Of a DNA stretch of 64,000 nucleotides, positions 39,001 through 53,040 are shown in pieces. Location: the NCBI GenBank assembly GCA_964247055.1, contig OZ176054.1:558001-622000 (forward strand), written 5' to 3'. This DNA comes from Paragordius varius. Lineage: Eukaryota; Nematomorpha. Each line of letters opens with the position of its first letter. Within the stretch, counting starts at the first letter, position 1. Below the pieces are notes generated by a model. It was not told where the DNA came from. It saw only the letters and a program-made list of their open reading frames with translations, and ran no database searches. A program made the translations under genes and the position numbers.

Positions 39001-41700
39001 AGAGAATGTATAAAAAATAATTTTGTTCACCGGTGACCAATATCCGATTTTTAAGGACAAAGTTTAACTTGAGTATTGATGCGATTTATTGATACGACTT
39101 TTTATACATTAATTTTTAAAGTATCGTTGTAAAAATCGGATATGAAAGAGTTTGTCAAACTATCTCTATATTTTGATGTAGTCTTGCTAAGAGAATGTAT
39201 AAAAAATAGTTTTGTTCACCGGTGACCAATATCCGATTTTTAAGGACCAAGTTTAACTTGAGTATTGATGCTACTAGTTTAATACATTAATTTTTTAAGT
39301 ATCGTTGTAAAAATCGGATATGAAAGAGTTTGTCAAACTATCTCTATATTTTGATGTAGTCTTACTAAGAGAATGTAAAAAAATAGTTTTGTTCACCGGT
39401 GACCAATATCCGATTTTTAAGGACAATGTTTAGCTTGAGTATTGATGCGACTAGTTTTATACATTAATTTTTAAAGTATCGTTGTAAAAATCGGATATGA
39501 AAGAGTTTGTCAAACTATTTCTATATTTTTATGTAGTCTTACTAAGAGAATGTATAAAAAATAATTTTGTTCACCGGTGACCAATATTCGATTTTTAAGG
39601 ACAAAGTTTAACTTGAGTATTGATGCGACTAGTTTTATACATTAATCTTTAAAGTATCGTTGTAAAAATCGGATATGAAATAGTTTGCCAAACTATCTTT
39701 ATATTTTGAGGTAGTCCTACTAAGAGAATGTATAAAAAATAATTTTGTTCACCGGTGACCAATATCCGATTTTTAAGGACAAAGTTTAACTTGAGTATTG
39801 ATGCGACTAGTTTTATACATTAATCTTTAAAGTATCGTTGTTAAAATCGGATATGAAATAGTTTGCCAAACTATCTTTATATTTTGAGGTAGTCCTACTA
39901 AGAGAATGTATAAAAAATAATTTTGTTCACCGGTGACCAATATTCGATTTATAAGGACAAAGTTTAACTTGAGTATTGATGCGACTAGTTTTATACATTA
40001 ATCTTTAAAGTATCGTTGTAAAAATCGGATATGAAATAGTTTGCCAAACTATCTTTATATTTTGAGGTAGTCCTACTAAGAGAATGTATAAAAAATAATT
40101 TTGTTCACCGGTGACCAATATCCGATTTTTAAGGACAAAGTTTAACTTGAGTATTGATGCGATTTATTGATACGACTTTTTATACATTGATTTTTAAAGT
40201 ATCGTTGTAAAAATCGGATATGAAAGAGTTTGTCAAACTATCTCTATATTTTGATGTAGTCTTGGTAAGAGAATGTATATAAAATAGTTTTGTTCACCGG
40301 TGACCAATATCCGATTTTTAAGGACCAAGTTTAACTTGAGTATTGATGCGACTAGTTTTATACATTAATCTTTAAAGTATCGTTGTAAAAATCGGATATG
40401 AAATAGTTTGCCAAACTATCTTTATATTTTGAGGTAGTCCTACTAAGAGAATGTATAAAAAATAATTTTGTTCACCGGTGACCAATATCCTATTTTTAAG
40501 GACAAAGTTTAACTTGAGTATTGATGCGATTTATTGATACGACTTTTTATACATTTATTTTTAAAGTATCAAAGTAAAAATCGGATATGAAATAGTTTGT
40601 CAAACTATCTCTATATTTTGATGTAGTCTTACTAAGAGAATGTATAAAAAATTATTTTGTTCACCGGTGACCAATATCCGATTTTTAAGGACAAAGTTTA
40701 ACTTGAGTATTGATGCGACTTATTGATACGACTAGTTTTATACATTAATTTATAAAGTATCGTTCTAAAAATCGGATATGAAAGAGTTTGTCAAACTATC
40801 TCTATATTTTGATGTAGTCTTGCTAAGAGAATGTATAAAAAATAGTTTTGTTCACCGGTGACCTATATCCGATTTTTAAGGACAAAGTTTAACTTGAGTA
40901 TTGATGCGACTGGTTAAATACCATAATTTTTAAAGGATCGTTGTAAAAATCGGATATGAAAGAGTTTGTCAAACTATCTCTATATTTTGATGTAGTCTTA
41001 CTAAGAGAATGTATAAAAAATAGTTTTGTTCACCGGTGACCAATATCCGATTTTTAAGGACAAAGTTTAACTTTTGTATTGATGCGATTTATTGATGCGA
41101 CTGGTTTAATACCATAATTTTTAAAGTATCGTTGTAATAATCGGATATGAAAGAGTTTGTCAAACTATCTCTATATTATTGATGTAGTCTTACTAAGAGA
41201 ATGTATAAAAAATAGTTTTGTTCACCGGTGACCAATATCCGATTTTTAAGGACAAAGTTTAACTTGAGTATTGATGCGACTAGTTTAATACATTAATTTT
41301 TAAAGTATCGTTGTAAAAATCGGATATGAAAGAGTTTGTCAAACTATCTCTATATTTTGATGTAGTCTTGCTAAGAATGTATAAAAAATAGTTTTGTTCA
41401 CCGGTGACCAATATCCGATTTTTAAGGACAAAGTTTAACTTGAGTATTGATGCGACTGGTTTAATACCATAATTTTTAAAGTATCATTGTAAAAATCGGA
41501 TATGAAAGAGTTTGTCAAACTATCTCTATATTTTGATGTAGTCTTACTAAGAGAATGTATAAAAAATAGTTTTGTTCACCGGTGACCAATATCCGATTTT
41601 TAAGGACAAAGTTTAACTTGAGTATTGATGCGATTTATTGAAGCGACTGGTAATACCATAATTTTTAAAGTATCGTTGTAAAAATCGGATATGAAATAGT
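36075..41700 (+). repeat. Repeated 2.2-kb segment spaced 3,446 bp apart
   Basis: The segment at about 36,075-38,250 recurs at about 39,520-41,695 with an offset of 3,446 bp. Paired marks are CTTGGTAAGAG at 36,815/40,261 and TATTGATGTA inside CTATATTATTGATG at 37,731/41,177. Between them (38,250-39,520) lie shuffled copies of the same CTACTAAG/TTGCCAAAC units and of the GTTGTTAAAATC unit (36,391, about 38,759, about 39,838). Copy 2 has a private TATCAAAGTAAAAATC near 40,567. Confidence 0.85.
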
Positions 41701-44700
41701 TTGTCAAACTATCTCTATATTTTGATGTAGTCTTACTAAGAGAATGTATAAAAAATAGTTTTGTTCACCGGTGACCAATATCCGATTTTTAAGGACAAAG
41801 TTTAACTTGAGTATTGATGCGACTAGTTTAATACATTAATTTTTAAAGTATCGTTGTAAAAATCGGATATGAAATAGTTTGCCAAACTATCTTTATATTT
41901 TGAGGTAGTCCTACTAAGAGAATGTATAAAAAATCATTTTGTTCACCGGTGACCAATATCCTATTTTTAAGGACAAAGTTTAACTTGAGTATTGATGCGA
42001 TTTATTGATACGACTTTTTATACATTTATTTTTAAAGTATCGTTGTAAAAATCGGATATGAAATAGTTTGTCAAACTATCTCTATATTTTGATGTAGTCT
42101 TACTAAGAGAATGTATAAAAAATTATTTTGTTCACCGGTGACCAATATCCGATTTTTAAGGACAAAGTTTAACTTGAGTATTGATGCGACTTATTGATAC
42201 GACTAGTTTTATACATTAATTTATAAAGTATCGTTCTAAAAATCGGATATGAAAGAGTTTGTCAAACTATCTCTATATTTTGATGTAGTCTTGCTAAGAG
42301 AATGTATAAAAAATAGTTTTGTTCACCGGTGACCTATATCAGATTTTTAAGGACAAAGTTTAACTTGAGTATTGATGCGACTGGTTTAATACCATAATTT
42401 TTAAAGGATCGTTGTAAAAATCGGATATGAAAGAGTTTGTCAAACTATCTCTATATTTTGATGTAGTCTTACTAAGAGAATGTATAAAAAATAGTTTTGT
42501 TCACCGGTGACCAATATCCGATTTTTAAGGACAAAGTTTAACTTTTGTATTGATGCGATTTATTGATGCGACTGGTTTAATACCATAATTTTTAAAGTAT
42601 CGTTGTAAAAATCGGATATGAAAGAGTTTGTCAAACTATCTCTATATTTTGATGTAGTCTTACTAAGAGAATGTATAAAAAATTATTTTGTTCACCGGTG
42701 ACCAATATCCGATTTTTAAGGACAAAGTTTAACTTGAGTATTGATGCGACTGGTTTAATACCATAATTTTTAAAGTATCGTTGTAAAAATCGGATATGAA
42801 AGAGTTTGTCAAACTATCTCTATATTTTGATGTAGTCTTGCTAAGAGAATGTATAAAAAATAGTTTTGTTCACCGGTGACCAATATCCGATTTTTAAGGA
42901 CAAAGTTTAACTTGAGTATTGATGCGACTTATTGATACGACTAGTTTTATACATTAATTTATAAAGTATCGTTCTAAAAATCGGATATGAAAGAGTTTGT
43001 CAAACTATCTCTATATTTTGATGTAGTCTTGCTAAGAGAATGTATAAAAAATAGTTTTGTTCACCGGTGACCTATATCAGATTTTTAAGGACAAAGTTTA
43101 ACTTGAGTATTGATGCGACTGGTTTAATACCATAATTTTTAAAGTATCGTTGTAAAAATCGGATATGAAAGAGTTTGTCAAACTATCTCTATATTTTGAT
43201 GTAGTCTTGCTAAGAGAATGTATAAAAAATAGTTTTGTTCACCGGTGACCAATATCCGATTTTTAAGGACCAAGTTTAACTTGAGTATTGATGCTACTAG
43301 TTTAATACATTAATTTTTTAAGTATCGTTGTAAAAATCGGATATGAGAGAGTTTGTCAAACTATCTCTATATTTTGATGTAGTCTTACTAAGAGAATGTA
43401 AAAAAATAGTTTTGTTCACCGGTGACCAATATCCGATTTTTAAGGACAATGTTTAGCTTGAGTATTGATGCGACTAGTTTTATACATTAATTTTTAAAGT
43501 ATCGTTGTAAAAATCGGATATGAAAGAGTTTGTCAAACTATTTCTATATTTTTATGTAGTCTTACTAAGAGAATGTATAAAAAATAATTTTGTTCACCGG
43601 TGACCAATATTCGATTTTTAAGGACAAAGTTTAACTTGAGTATTGATGCGACTAGTTTTATACATTAATCTTTAAAGTATCGTTGTAAAAATCGGATATG
43701 AAATAGTTTGCCAAACTATCTTTATATTTTGAGGTAGTCCTACTAAGAGAATGTATAAAAAATCATTTTGTTCACCGGTGACCAATATCCTATTTTTAAG
43801 GACAAAGTTTAACTTGAGTATTGATGCGATTTATTGATACGACTTTTTATACATTTATTTTTAAAGTATCGTTGTAAAAATCGGATATGAAATAGTTTGT
43901 CAAACTATCTCTATATTTTGATGTAGTCTTACTAAGAGAATGTATAAAAAATTATTTTGTTCACCGGTGACCAATATCCGATTTTTAAGGACAAAGTTTA
44001 ACTTGAGTATTGATGCGACTTATTGATACGACTAGTTTTATACATTAATTTATAAAGTATCGTTCTAAAAATCGGATATGAAAGAGTTTGTCAAACTATC
44101 TCTATATTTTGATGTAGTCTTGCTAAGAGAATGTATAAAAAATAGTTTTGTTCACCGGTGACCTATATCAGATTTTTAAGGACAAAGTTTAACTTGAGTA
44201 TTGATGCGACTGGTTTAATACCATAATTTTTAAAGGATCGTTGTAAAAATCGGATATGAAAGAGTTTGTCAAACTATCTCTATATTTTGATGTAGTCTTA
44301 CTAAGAGAATGTATAAAAAATAGTTTTGTTCACCGGTGACCAATATCCGATTTTTAAGGACAAAGTTTAACTTTTGTATTGATGCGATTTATTGATGCGA
44401 CTGGTTTAATACCATAATTTTTAAAGTATCGTTGTAAAAATCGGATATGAAAGAGTTTGTCAAACTATCTCTATATTTTGATGTAGTCTTGCTAAGAGAA
44501 TGTATAAAAAATAGTTTTGTTCACCGGTGACCTATATCAGATTTTTAAGGACAAAGTTTAACTTGAGTATTGATGCGACTGGTTTAATACCATAATTTTT
44601 AAAGTATCGTTGTAAAAATCGGATATGAAAGAGTTTGTCAAACTATCTCTATATTTTGATGTAGTCTTGCTAAGAGAATGTATAAAAAATAGTTTTGTTC

Positions 44701-47700
44701 ACCGGTGACCAATATCCGATTTTTAAGGACCAAGTTTAACTTGAGTATTGATGCTACTAGTTTAATACATTAATTTTTTAAGTATCGTTGTAAAAATCGG
44801 ATATGAAAGAGTTTGTCAAACTATCTCTATATTTTGATGTAGTCTTACTAAGAGAATGTAAAAAATAGTTTTGTTCACCGGTGACCAATATCCGATTTTT
44901 AAGGACAATGTTTAGCTTGAGTATTGATGCGACTAGTTTTATACATTAATTTTTAAAGTATCGTTGTAAAAATCGGATATGAAAGAGTTTGTCAAACTAT
45001 TTCTATATTTTTATGTAGTCTTACTAAGAGAATGTATAAAAAATAATTTTGTTCACCGGTGACCAATATTCGATTTTTAAGGACAAAGTTTAACTTGAGT
45101 ATTGATGCGACTAGTTTTATACATTAATCTTTAAAGTATCGTTGTAAAAATCGGATATGAAATAGTTTGCCAAACTATCTTTATATTTTGAGGTAGTCCT
45201 ACTAAGAGAATGTATAAAAAATAGTTTTGTTCACCGGTGACCAATATCCGATTTTTAAGGACAAAGTTTAACTTTTGTATTGATGCGATTTATTGATGCG
45301 ACTGGTTTAATACCATAATTTTTAAAGTATCGTTGTAAAAATCGGATATGAAAGAGTTTGTCAAACTATCTTTATATTTTGAGGTAGTCCTACTAAGAGA
45401 ATGTATAAAAAATCATTTTGTTCACCGGTGACCAATATCCTATTTTTAAGGACAAAGTTTAACTTGAGTATTGATGCGATTTATTGATACGACTTTTTAT
45501 ACATTTATTTTTAAAGTATCGTTGTAAAAATCGGATATGAAATAGTTTGTCAAACTATCTCTATATTTTGATGTAGTCTTGCTAAGAGAATGTATAAAAA
45601 ATAGTTTTGTTCACCGGTGACCAATATCCGATTTTTAAGGACCAAGTTTAACTTGAGTATTGATGCTACTAGTTTAATACATTAATTTTTTAAGTATCGT
45701 TGTAAAAATCGGATATGAAAGAGTTTGTCAAACTATCTCTATATTTTGATGTAGTCTTACTAAGAGAATGTAAAAAATAGTTTTGTTCACCGGTGACCAA
45801 TATCCGATTTTTAAGGACAATGTTTAGCTTGAGTATTGATGCGACTAGTTTTATACATTAATTTTTAAAGTATCGTTGTAAAAATCGGATATGAAAGAGT
45901 TTGTCAAACTATTTCTATATTTTTATGTAGTCTTACTAAGAGAATGTATAAAAAATAATTTTGTTCACCGGTGACCAATATTCGATTTTTAAGGACAAAG
46001 TTTAACTTGAGTATTGATACGACTTTTTATACATTTATTTTTAAAGTATCGTTGTAAAAATCGGATATGAAATAGTTTGTCAAACTATCTCTATATTTTG
46101 ATGTAGTCTTACTAAGAGAATGTATAAAAAATAGTTTTGTTCACCGGTGACCAATATCCGATTTTTAAGGACAAAGTTTAACTTTTGTATTGATGCGATT
46201 TATTGATGCGACTGGTTTAATACCATAATTTTTAAAGTATCGTTGTAAAAATCGGATATGAAAGAGTTTGTCAAACTATCTTTATATTTTGAGGTAGTCC
46301 TACTAAGAGAATGTATAAAAAATCATTTTGTTCACCGGTGACCAATATCCTATTTTTAAGGACAAAGTTTAACTTGAGTATTGATGCGATTTATTGATAC
46401 GACTTTTTATACATTTATTTTTAAAGTATCGTTGTAAAAATCGGATATGAAATAGTTTGTCAAACTATCTCTATATTTTGATGTAGTCTTGCTAAGAGAA
46501 TGTATAAAAAATAGTTTTGTTCACCGGTGACCAATATCCGATTTTTAAGGACCAAGTTTAACTTGAGTATTGATGCTACTAGTTTAATACATTAATTTTT
46601 TAAGTATCGTTGTAAAAATCGGATATGAAAGAGTTTGTCAAACTATCTCTATATTTTGATGTAGTCTTACTAAGAGAATGTAAAAAAATAGTTTTGTTCA
46701 CCGGTGACCAATATCCGATTTTTAAGGACAATGTTTAGCTTGAGTATTGATGCGACTAGTTTTATACATTAATTTTTAAAGTATCGTTGTAAAAATCGGA
46801 TATGAAAGAGTTTGTCAAACTATTTCTATATTTTTATGTAGTCTTACTAAGAGAATGTATAAAAAATAATTTTGTTCACCGGTGACCAATATTCGATTTT
46901 TAAGGACAAAGTTTAACTTGAGTATTGATGCGACTAGTTTTATACATTAATCTTTAAAGTATCGTTGTAAAAATCGGATATGAAATAGTTTGCCAAACTA
47001 TCTTTATATTTTGAGGTAGTCCTACTAAGAGAATGTATAAAAAATCATTTTGTTCACCGGTGACCAATATCCTATTTTTAAGGACAAAGTTTAACTTGAG
47101 TATTGATGCGATTTATTGATACGACTTTTTATACATTTATTTTTAAAGTATCGTTGTAAAAATCGGATATGAAATAGTTTGTCAAACTATCTCTATATTT
47201 TGATGTAGTCTTACTAAGAGAATGTATAAAAAATAGTTTTGTTCACCGGTGACCAATATCCGATTTTTAAGGACAAAGTTTAACTTTTGTATTGATGCGA
47301 TTTATTGATGCGACTGGTTTAATACCATAATTTTTAAAGTATCGTTGTAAAAATCGGATATGAAAGAGTTTGTCAAACTATCTTTATATTTTGAGGTAGT
47401 CCTACTAAGAGAATGTATAAAAAATCATTTTGTTCACCGGTGACCAATATCCTATTTTTAAGGACAAAGTTTAACTTGAGTATTGATGCGATTTATTGAT
47501 ACGACTTTTTATACATTTATTTTTAAAGTATCGTTGTAAAAATCGGATATGAAATAGTTTGTCAAACTATCTCTATATTTTGATGTAGTCTTACTAAGAG
47601 AATGTATAAAAAATTATTTTGTTCACCGGTGACCAATATCCGATTTTTAAGGACAAAGTTTAACTTGAGTATTGATGCGACTTATTGATACGACTAGTTT

Positions 47701-47800
47701 TATACATTAATTTATAAAGTATCGTTCTAAAAATCGGATATGAAAGAGTTTGTCAAACTATCTCTATATTTTGATGTAGTCTTACTAAGAGAATGTATAA
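41700..47800 (+). repeat. Mosaic zone of shuffled HOR fragments
   Basis: No single period fits here. The unit with AAATCATTTTG starts at 41,931, 43,760, 45,410, 46,320, 47,042 and 47,422, so the spacings shrink: 1,829, 1,650, 910, 722 and 380 bp. Blocks such as GACCTATATCAG (42,331, 43,071, 44,160 and 44,530) and the GTTTAGCTTGAG unit (43,452, 44,911, 45,825 and 46,735) recur in changing neighbourhoods. Several joints fall inside monomers and make hybrids, for example near 45,215 and 46,010. The pattern is what repeated unequal exchange or conversion between out-of-register copies leaves. Confidence 0.8.
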
Positions 47801-47829
47801 AAAATAGTTTTGTTCACCGGTGACCAATA

Positions 47830-50800
47830 TCCGATTTTTAAGGACAAAGTTTAACTTTTGTATTGATGCGATTTATTGATGCGACTGGTTTAATACCATA
47901 ATTTTTAAAGTATCGTTGTAAAAATCGGATATGAAAGAGTTTGTCAAACTATCTCTATATTTTGATGTAGTCTTACTAAGAGAATGTATAAAAATTAGTT
48001 TTGTTCACCGGTGACCAATATCCGATTTTTAAGGACAAAGTTTAACTTGAGTATTGATGCGACTAGTTTAATACATTAATTTTTAAAGTATCGTTGTAAA
48101 AATCGGATATGAAAGAGTTTGTCAAACTATCTCTATATTTTGATGTAGTCTTGCTAAGAATGTATAAAAAATAGTTTTGTTCACCGGTGACCAATATCCG
48201 ATTTTTAAGGACAAAGTTTAACTTGAGTATTGATGCGACTGGTTTATAACCATAATTTTTAAAGTATCATTGTAAAAATCGGATATGAAAGAGTTTGTCA
48301 AACTATCTCTATATTTTGATGTAGTCTTACTAAGAGAATGTATAAAAAATAGTTTTGTTCACCGGTGACCAATATCCGATTTTTAAGGACAAAGTTTAAC
48401 TTGAGTATTGATGCGATTTATTGAAGCGACTGGTAATACCATAATTTTTAAAGTATCGTTGTAAAAATCGGATATGAAATAGTTTGTCAAACTATCTCTA
48501 TATTTTGATGTAGTCTTACTAAGAGAATGTATAAAAAATAGTTTTGTTCACCGGTGACCAATATCCGATTTTTAAGGACAAAGTTTAACTTGAGTATTGA
48601 TGCGACTAGTTTAATACATTAATTTTTAAAGTATCGTTGTAAAAATCGGATATGAAAGAGTTTGTCAAACTATCTCTATATCTTGATGTAGTCTTGCCAA
48701 GAATGTATAAAAAATAGTTTTGTTCACCGGTGACCAATATCCGATTTTTAAGGACAAAGTTTAACTTGAGTATTGATGCGACTAGTTTTATACATTAATC
48801 TTTAAAGTATCGTTGTAAAAATCGGATGTGAAATAGTTTGCCAAACTATCTTTATATTTTGAGGTAGTCCTACTAAGAGAATGTATAAAAAATAATTTTG
48901 TTCACCGGTGACCAATATTCGATTTTTAAGGACAAAGTTTAACTTGAGTATTGATGCGACTAGTTTTATACATTAATCTTTAAAGTATCGTTGTAAAAAT
49001 CGGATATGAAATAGTTTGCCAAACTATCTTTATATTTTGAGGTAGTCCTACTAAGAGAATGTATAAAAAATAATTTTGTTCACCGGTGACCAATATCCGA
49101 TTTTTAAGGGCAAAGTTTAACTTGAATATTGATGCGATTTATTGATACGACTTTTTATACATTAATTTTTAAAGTATCGTTGTAAAAATCGGATATGAAA
49201 GAGTTTGTCAAACTATCTCTATATTTTGATGTAGTCTTGCTAAGAGAATGTATAAAAAATTGTTTTGTTCACCGGTGACCAATATCCGATTTTTAAGGAC
49301 CAAGTTTAACTTGAGTATTGATGCTACTAGTTTAATACATTAATTTTTTAAGTATCGTTGTAAAAATCGGATATGAAAGAGTTTGTCAAACTATCTCTAT
49401 ATTTTGATGTAGTCTTACTAAGAGAATGTATAAAAAATAGTTTTGTTCACCGGTGACCAATATCCGATTTTTAAGGACAATGTTTAGTTGAGTATTGATG
49501 CGACTAGTTTTATACATTAATTTTTAAAGTATCGTTGTAAAAATCGGATATGAAAGAGTTTGTCAAACTATTTCTATATTTTTATGTAGTCTTACTAAGA
49601 GAATGTATAAAAAATAATTTTGTTCACCGATGACCAATATTCGATTTTTAAGGACAAAGTTTAACTTGAATATTGATGCGACTAGTTTTATACATTAATC
49701 TTTAAAGTATCGTTGTAAAAATCGGATATGAAATAGTTTGCCAAACTATCTTTATATTTTGAGGTAGTCCTACTAAGAGAATGTATAAAAAATAATTTTG
49801 TTCACCGGTGACCAATATCCGATTTTTAAGGACAAAGTTTAACTTGAGTATTGATGCGACTAGTTTTATACATTAATCTTTAAAGTATCGTTGTAAAAAT
49901 CGGATATGAAATAGTTTGCCAAACTATCTTTATATTTTGAGGTAGTCCTACTAAGAGAATGTATAAAAAATAATTTTGTTCACCGGTGACCAATATTCGA
50001 TTTATAAGGACAAAGTTTAACTTGAGTATTGATGCGACTAGTTTTATACATTAATCTTTAAAGTATCGTTGTAAAAATCGGATATGAAATAGTTTGCCAA
50101 ACTATCTTTATATTTTGAGGTAGTCCTACTAAGAGAATGTATAAAAAATAATTTTGTTCACCGGTGACCAATATCCGATTTTTAAGGACAAAGTTTAACT
50201 TTTGTATTGATGCGATTTATTGATGCGACTGGTTTAATACCATAATTTTTAAAGTATCGTTGTAAAAATCGGATATGAAAGAGTTTGTCAAACTATCTCT
50301 ATATTTTGATGTAGTCTTACTAAGAGAATGTATAAAAAATAGTTTTGATCACCGGTGACCAATATCCGATTTTTAAGGACAAAGTTTAACTTGAGTATTG
50401 ATGCGACTAGTTTAATACATTAATTTTTAAAGTATAGTTGTAAAAATCGGATATGAAAGAGTTTGTCAAACTATCTCTATATTTTGATGTAGTCTTGCTA
50501 AGAATGTATAAAAAATAGTTTTGTTCACCGGTGACCAATATCCGATTTTTAAGGACAAAGTTTAACTTGAGTATTGATGCGACTGGTTTAATACCATAAT
50601 TTTTAAAGTATCATTGTAAAAATCGGATATGAAAGAGTTTGTCAAACTATCTCTATATTTTGATGTAGTCTTACTAAGAGAATGTATAAAAAATAGTTTT
50701 GTTCACCGGTGACCAATATCCGATTTTTAAGGACAAAGTTTAACTTGAGTATTGATGCGATTTATTGAAGCGACTGGTAATACCATAATTTTTAAAGTAT

Positions 50801-53040
50801 CGTTGTAAAAATCGGATATGAAATAGTTTGTCAAACTATCTCTATATTTTGATGTAGTCTTACTAAGAGAATGTATAAAAAATAGTTTTGTTCACCGGTG
50901 ACCAATATCCGATTTTTAAGGACAAAGTTTAACTTGAGTATTGATGCGACTAGTTTAATACATTAATTTTTAAAGTATCGTTGTAAAAATCGGATATGAA
51001 AGAGTTTGTCAAACTATCTCTATATCTTGATGTAGTCTTGCTAAGAATGTATAAAAAATAGTTTTGTTCACCGGTGACCAATATCCGATTTTTAAGGACA
51101 AAGTTTAACTTGAGTATTGATGCGACTAGTTTTATACATTAATCTTTAAAGTATCGTTGTAAAAATCGGATGTGAAATAGTTTGCCAAACTATCTTTATA
51201 TTTTGAGGTAGTCCTACTAAGAGAATGTATAAAAAATAATTTTGTTCACCGGTGACCAATATTCGATTTTTAAGGACAAAGTTTAACTTGAGTATTGATG
51301 CGACTAGTTTTATACATTAATCTTTAAAGTATCGTTGTAAAAATCGGATATGAAATAGTTTGCCAAACTATCTTTATATTTTGAGGTAGTCCTACTAAGA
51401 GAATGTATAAAAAATAATTTTGTTCACCGGTGACCAATATCCGATTTTTAAGGGCAAAGTTTAACTTGAGTATTGATGCGATTTATTGATACGACTTTTT
51501 ATACATTAATTTTTAAAGTATCGTTGTAAAAATCGGATATGAAAGAGTTTGTCAAACTATCTCTATATTTTGATGTAGTCTTGCTAAGAGAATGTATAAA
51601 AAATTGTTTTGTTCACCGGTGACCAATATCCGATTTTTAAGGACCAAGTTTAACTTGAGTATTGATGCTACTAGTTTAATACATTAATTTTTTAAGTATC
51701 GTTGTAAAAATCGGATATGAAAGAGTTTGTCAAACTATCTCTATATTTTGATGTAGTCTTACTAAGAGAATGTATAAAAAATAGTTTTGTTCACCGGTGA
51801 CCAATATCCGATTTTTAAGGACAATGTTTAGTTGAGTATTGATGCGACTAGTTTTATACATTAATTTTTAAAGTATCGTTGTAAAAATCGGATATGAAAG
51901 AGTTTGTCAAACTATTTCTATATTTTTATGTAGTCTTACTAAGAGAATGTATAAAAAATAATTTTGTTCACCGATGACCAATATTCGATTTTTAAGGACA
52001 AAGTTTAACTTGAATATTGATGCGACTAGTTTTATACATTAATCTTTAAAGTATCGTTGTAAAAATCGGATATGAAATAGTTTGCCAAACTATCTTTATA
52101 TTTTGAGGTAGTCCTACTAAGAGAATGTATAAAAAATAATTTTGTTCACCGGTGACCAATATCCGATTTTTAAGGACAAAGTTTAACTTGAGTATTGATG
52201 CGACTAGTTTTATACATTAATCTTTAAAGTATCGTTGTAAAAATCGGATATGAAATAGTTTGCCAAACTATCTTTATATTTTGAGGTAGTCCTACTAAGA
52301 GAATGTATAAAAAATAATTTTGTTCACCGGTGACCAATATTCGATTTATAAGGACAAAGTTTAACTTGAGTATTGATGCGACTAGTTTTATACATTAATC
52401 TTTAAAGTATCGTTGTAAAAATCGGATATGAAATAGTTTGCCAAACTATCTTTATATTTTGAGGTAGTCCTACTAAGAGAATGTATAAAAAATAATTTTG
52501 TTCACCGGTGACCAATATCCGATTTTTAAGGACAAAGTTTAACTTTTGTATTGATGCGATTTATTGATGCGACTGGTTTAATACCATAATTTTTAAAGTA
52601 TCGTTGTAAAAATCGGATATGAAAGAGTTTGTCAAACTATCTCTATATTTTGATGTAGTCTTACTAAGAGAATGTATAAAAAATAGTTTTGATCACCGGT
52701 GACCAATATCCGATTTTTAAGGACAAAGTTTAACTTGAGTATTGATGCGACTAGTTTAATACATTAATTTTTAAAGTATAGTTGTAAAAATCGGATATGA
52801 AAGAGTTTTTCAAACTATCTCTATATTTTGATGTAGTCTTGCTAAGAATGTATAAAAAATAGTTTTGTTCACCGGTGACCAATATCCGATTTTTAAGGAC
52901 AAAGTTTAACTTGAGTATTGATGCGACTGGTTTAATACCATAATTTTTAAAGTATCATTGTAAAAATCGGATATGAAAGAGTTTGTCAAACTATCTCTAT
53001 ATTTTGATGTAGTCTTACTAAGAGAATGTATAAAAAATAG
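47830..53040 (+). repeat. 2,344-bp higher-order repeat (about 13-mer), two copies plus a partial third
   Basis: The unit with AACTTTTGTATTG starts at 47,853, 50,197 and 52,541, twice 2,344 bp. Private marks match: TCTTGATGTA at 48,681/51,025, ATCGGATGTG at 48,821/51,165, GTTTAGTTGAG at 49,482/51,826 and CACCGATGACC near 49,627/51,970. The third copy keeps the GATCACCGG unit (52,691) and the GTATAGTTG unit but breaks near 53,080. Copy 1 has GTTTTGTTCACC where copies 2 and 3 have GTTTTGATCACC. Confidence 0.92.
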
